Assembly (NCBI GenBank): GCA_964389805.1
Contig: CAYMFU010000047.1
Span: 1 to 16,655, forward strand
Direction of reading: 5' to 3'
Origin: JAGTVG01 sp964389805
Lineage (GTDB): Bacteria > Bacteroidota > Bacteroidia > Cytophagales > Cyclobacteriaceae
DNA: 16,655 bases
The first letter of the stretch is position 1, and each line of letters begins with the position of its first letter. Shown one piece after another: positions 14,982 to 16,655 of the stretch. The notes under the pieces were generated by a model that was not told where the DNA came from, did no database searches, and saw nothing but the letters and a program-made list of their open reading frames with translations. The position numbers and the translations under genes were made by a program.

Positions 14982-15033
14982 CTCATAATATATTTAGAAC
15001 ACATAGGTATGACAAGTAGTTAAATATTATGAG
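14982..15033. repeat. Perfect 10-bp inverted repeat between ruvX and the S41 protease gene
   Basis: CTCATAATAT at 14982-14991 has its exact reverse complement at 15024-15033, with 32 bases between the arms. Inside lies a smaller dyad, CATA-gg-TATG, at about 15001-15010. The element is upstream of both divergent genes. It may be a protein-binding site or a cruciform-prone sequence; AT-richness raises the chance of coincidence. Confidence 0.4.
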
Positions 15034-15062
15034 ATAACCGGGTGGTAATTTAAACAAAGTAA

Positions 15063-15096
15063 TTGAAAACCATTTGAAGAAATATATTTACTTTTG
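15063..15096 (+). promoter_or_regulatory. Candidate Bacteroidota-type promoter of the S41 protease gene
   Basis: TACTTTTG at 15089-15096 matches TAnnTTTG, and a TTG at 15063-15065 lies 23 bases upstream. Transcription would start near 15102, leaving about 29 bases that include a possible ribosome binding site, AAAGGA (15113-15118), before the ATG at 15131. Confidence 0.5.
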
Positions 15097-15130
15097 GAAT
15101 CGTCTAATTTATAAAGGATTGAAATAGAAT

Positions 15131-16655
15131 ATGGGTAATAAGAAATTTGATATACGTGCCCCTTTATTGATAGCCATGGGACTTGCTCTCGGGATATTGA
15201 TAGGCGCTTACTTGATCAATCAGAATAATTCCAATAAGATCCTCGTCAATTCAGTTACAAAATTCAGGGAGATCATTGCCAACATTGAAAATTCATATGT
15301 AGATGAGGTAGATGCGGAAGACTTAGTTGATGGCGCCATTTTGGACATGCTGGACAAATTGGATCCCCATTCTGTATACATTCCAAAAAAAGATGTTGAG
15401 CTGACAAATGCGGACCTTAGAGGTGCATTCGAAGGCATTGGGATCGAATTCAATATTATAAAAGATACGATTCTCGTTGTAGCTCCATTGATCGGCGGAC
15501 CCTCTGAGGCCGTAGGTCTCCGGTCTGGCGACAAGATAGTAAAAGTGGATGGAGAGACTGTAGCAGGCATTGGAATAACCATACGTGATGTGGTAAACGC
15601 ATTACGGGGCCCAAAAGGCACTGAGGTGGTCGTGAGCATTAAACGAAAGAATAACAAGGATCTGATCGATTTTACAATCATAAGAGATAAAATCCCACAG
15701 TATTCCATTGATGCCGCCTATATGATCAATGATGAAATTGGATATGTAAAAGTAACCCGGTTTGCCTCAACAACATATGAGGAATTCAGAGAGAAAATGA
15801 CGGAACTTACTGAAGCAGGCATGAAGAAACTTATCCTTGACCTGCAGGGAAATCCGGGCGGTTATATGGAAAGAGCTGTTGACATAGCCGATGAGTTCAT
15901 AGCAGGAGATAAACTGATCGTCACCCAGGATGGCCGTGTTAAAAGGTATAATGCAGAATTCCGGGCATATCGCAAAGGCCTTTTCGAAGAGAATCCTGTG
16001 ATCGTCCTTATTGATGAAAGCAGTGCATCAGGCTCTGAAATTGTAGCAGGAGCTCTGCAGGATCATGACAGGGCCCTGATAGTGGGAAGAAGATCGTTCG
16101 GAAAAGGACTGGTACAGATGCCCATACCCCTGTCTGATGGATCTGAGCTCAGACTTACTATATCCAGGTATTATACCCCTTCCGGCAGATGTATTCAAAA
16201 GCCATATATCAATGGAAAAGATTCCTACCATGCCGACAGAATGAACAGGTATGAGAATGGGGAATTCTTTAGTGAAGACAGCATCGAATTTGCCGATACA
16301 TTAAAATATAACACGTCTAAAGGACGGGTTGTTTATGGGGGCGGAGGTATAATGCCCGATCATTTCGTGCCACTGGATACTGCCTTAAATACCGGCTATT
16401 TGTCACATCTGCTATATAGAAATGCCATCCGGGAGTTTACCTTGAATTATTATAATGAACACAGTGAAGAGCTTGAAGCCATGTCACTGTCGGAATTCAA
16501 AAATGACTTCAAGATAACTGACTCGATGTTGAAAGAACTGATCCGTGTTGGCGAAAGCGTGGATGTGACTTTTAATGAACAAGAATATCTGATTTCAAAA
16601 CCTTTGATCATTAACAGGGTTAAATCATTTATCGCAAGAAGCGTGTGGAATAATG
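15131..16655 (+). CDS. S41 family C-terminal processing peptidase, 3' end cut by the window
   Basis: An open frame from the ATG at 15131 runs for 508 codons to the window edge without a stop; homologues in this phylum are about 530-560 residues, so only the last part is missing. A single N-terminal transmembrane helix (about 9-28, PLLIAMGLALGILIGAYLI) would anchor the protein with the catalytic part in the periplasm. A PDZ domain spans about 96-185, including GAFEGIGIEF and LRSGDKIVKVDG. The protease core has the S41 motif SSASGSEIVAG, with Ser300 as nucleophile, and RSFGKGLVQ with Lys325 as general base. The 25-residue spacing matches the known Ser-Lys dyad of C-terminal processing proteases. 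A helical region follows. Such enzymes trim or degrade envelope proteins after a C-terminal tag is captured by the PDZ domain. The target is unknown. It is divergent from ruvX and has its own promoter candidate. Confidence 0.95.
   Translation, partial: MGNKKFDIRAPLLIAMGLALGILIGAYLINQNNSNKILVNSVTKFREIIANIENSYVDEVDAEDLVDGAILDMLDKLDPHSVYIPKKDVELTNADLRGAFEGIGIEFNIIKDTILVVAPLIGGPSEAVGLRSGDKIVKVDGETVAGIGITIRDVVNALRGPKGTEVVVSIKRKNNKDLIDFTIIRDKIPQYSIDAAYMINDEIGYVKVTRFASTTYEEFREKMTELTEAGMKKLILDLQGNPGGYMERAVDIADEFIAGDKLIVTQDGRVKRYNAEFRAYRKGLFEENPVIVLIDESSASGSEIVAGALQDHDRALIVGRRSFGKGLVQMPIPLSDGSELRLTISRYYTPSGRCIQKPYINGKDSYHADRMNRYENGEFFSEDSIEFADTLKYNTSKGRVVYGGGGIMPDHFVPLDTALNTGYLSHLLYRNAIREFTLNYYNEHSEELEAMSLSEFKNDFKITDSMLKELIRVGESVDVTFNEQEYLISKPLIINRVKSFIARSVWNN

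Noticed and set aside
15220..15708. 162-codon minus-strand open frame inside the S41 protease region
   Set aside because: The plus strand encodes a continuous PDZ/S41 protease with intact motifs through this segment; the minus-strand product is serine/threonine-rich and looks like an antisense shadow.

Overview
The window looks like an ordinary chromosomal stretch from a member of the phylum Bacteroidota with moderately AT-rich DNA. Three kinds of evidence point there. The large gene at 619-3921 ends in a gliding-motility/type IX secretion C-terminal domain. Several intergenic regions carry the phylum's unusual promoter pattern (TTTG near -33, TAnnTTTG near -7). The DUF4783 gene next to nadC is, as I recall it, typical of the phylum. 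Start sites mostly lack clear Shine-Dalgarno sequences, and at least two genes appear to use TTG and one GTG. The order or genus cannot be decided from the sequence.

Layout, left to right. (1) 1-405, minus: the 5' part of a multi-pass membrane protein cut by the window edge. (2) 619-3921, plus: an 1100-residue secreted beta-propeller/PKD protein with a type IX secretion signal. (3) 4047-5519, minus: guaB (IMP dehydrogenase). (4) 5674-6930, plus: aspartate kinase, divergent from guaB. (5) 6996-8358, minus: a tight two-gene unit of a low-molecular-weight phosphatase followed by a fructosamine/ribulosamine kinase, a likely protein-deglycation operon. (6) 8652-10775, minus: gpmI (phosphoglycerate mutase) directly coupled to an unknown lipoprotein gene. 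(7) 10914-12722, plus: DUF4783 protein, nadC and a YcxB-like membrane protein. (8) 12715-14954, minus: ruvX, def, an omega-amidase-like nitrilase and a short DUF721/DciA-like gene. (9) 15131 to the right edge, plus: a C-terminal processing protease (S41), truncated by the window.

Most genes are housekeeping: guanine nucleotide synthesis, the aspartate amino-acid pathway, glycolysis, NAD synthesis, N-terminal protein maturation and RNA/DNA processing. Two parts share a damage-repair theme by inference: the kinase/phosphatase pair for removing sugar adducts from proteins, and the omega-amidase, whose relatives clear a dead-end glutamine-transamination product. I saw no tRNA, rRNA, CRISPR array, insertion sequence or phage gene, and no convincing new multi-gene system. 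The points most worth a second look are the deglycation pair, the lipoprotein fused translationally to gpmI, the possible nonsense codon ahead of the secreted protein, and several intergenic dyads and hairpins without an obvious job.
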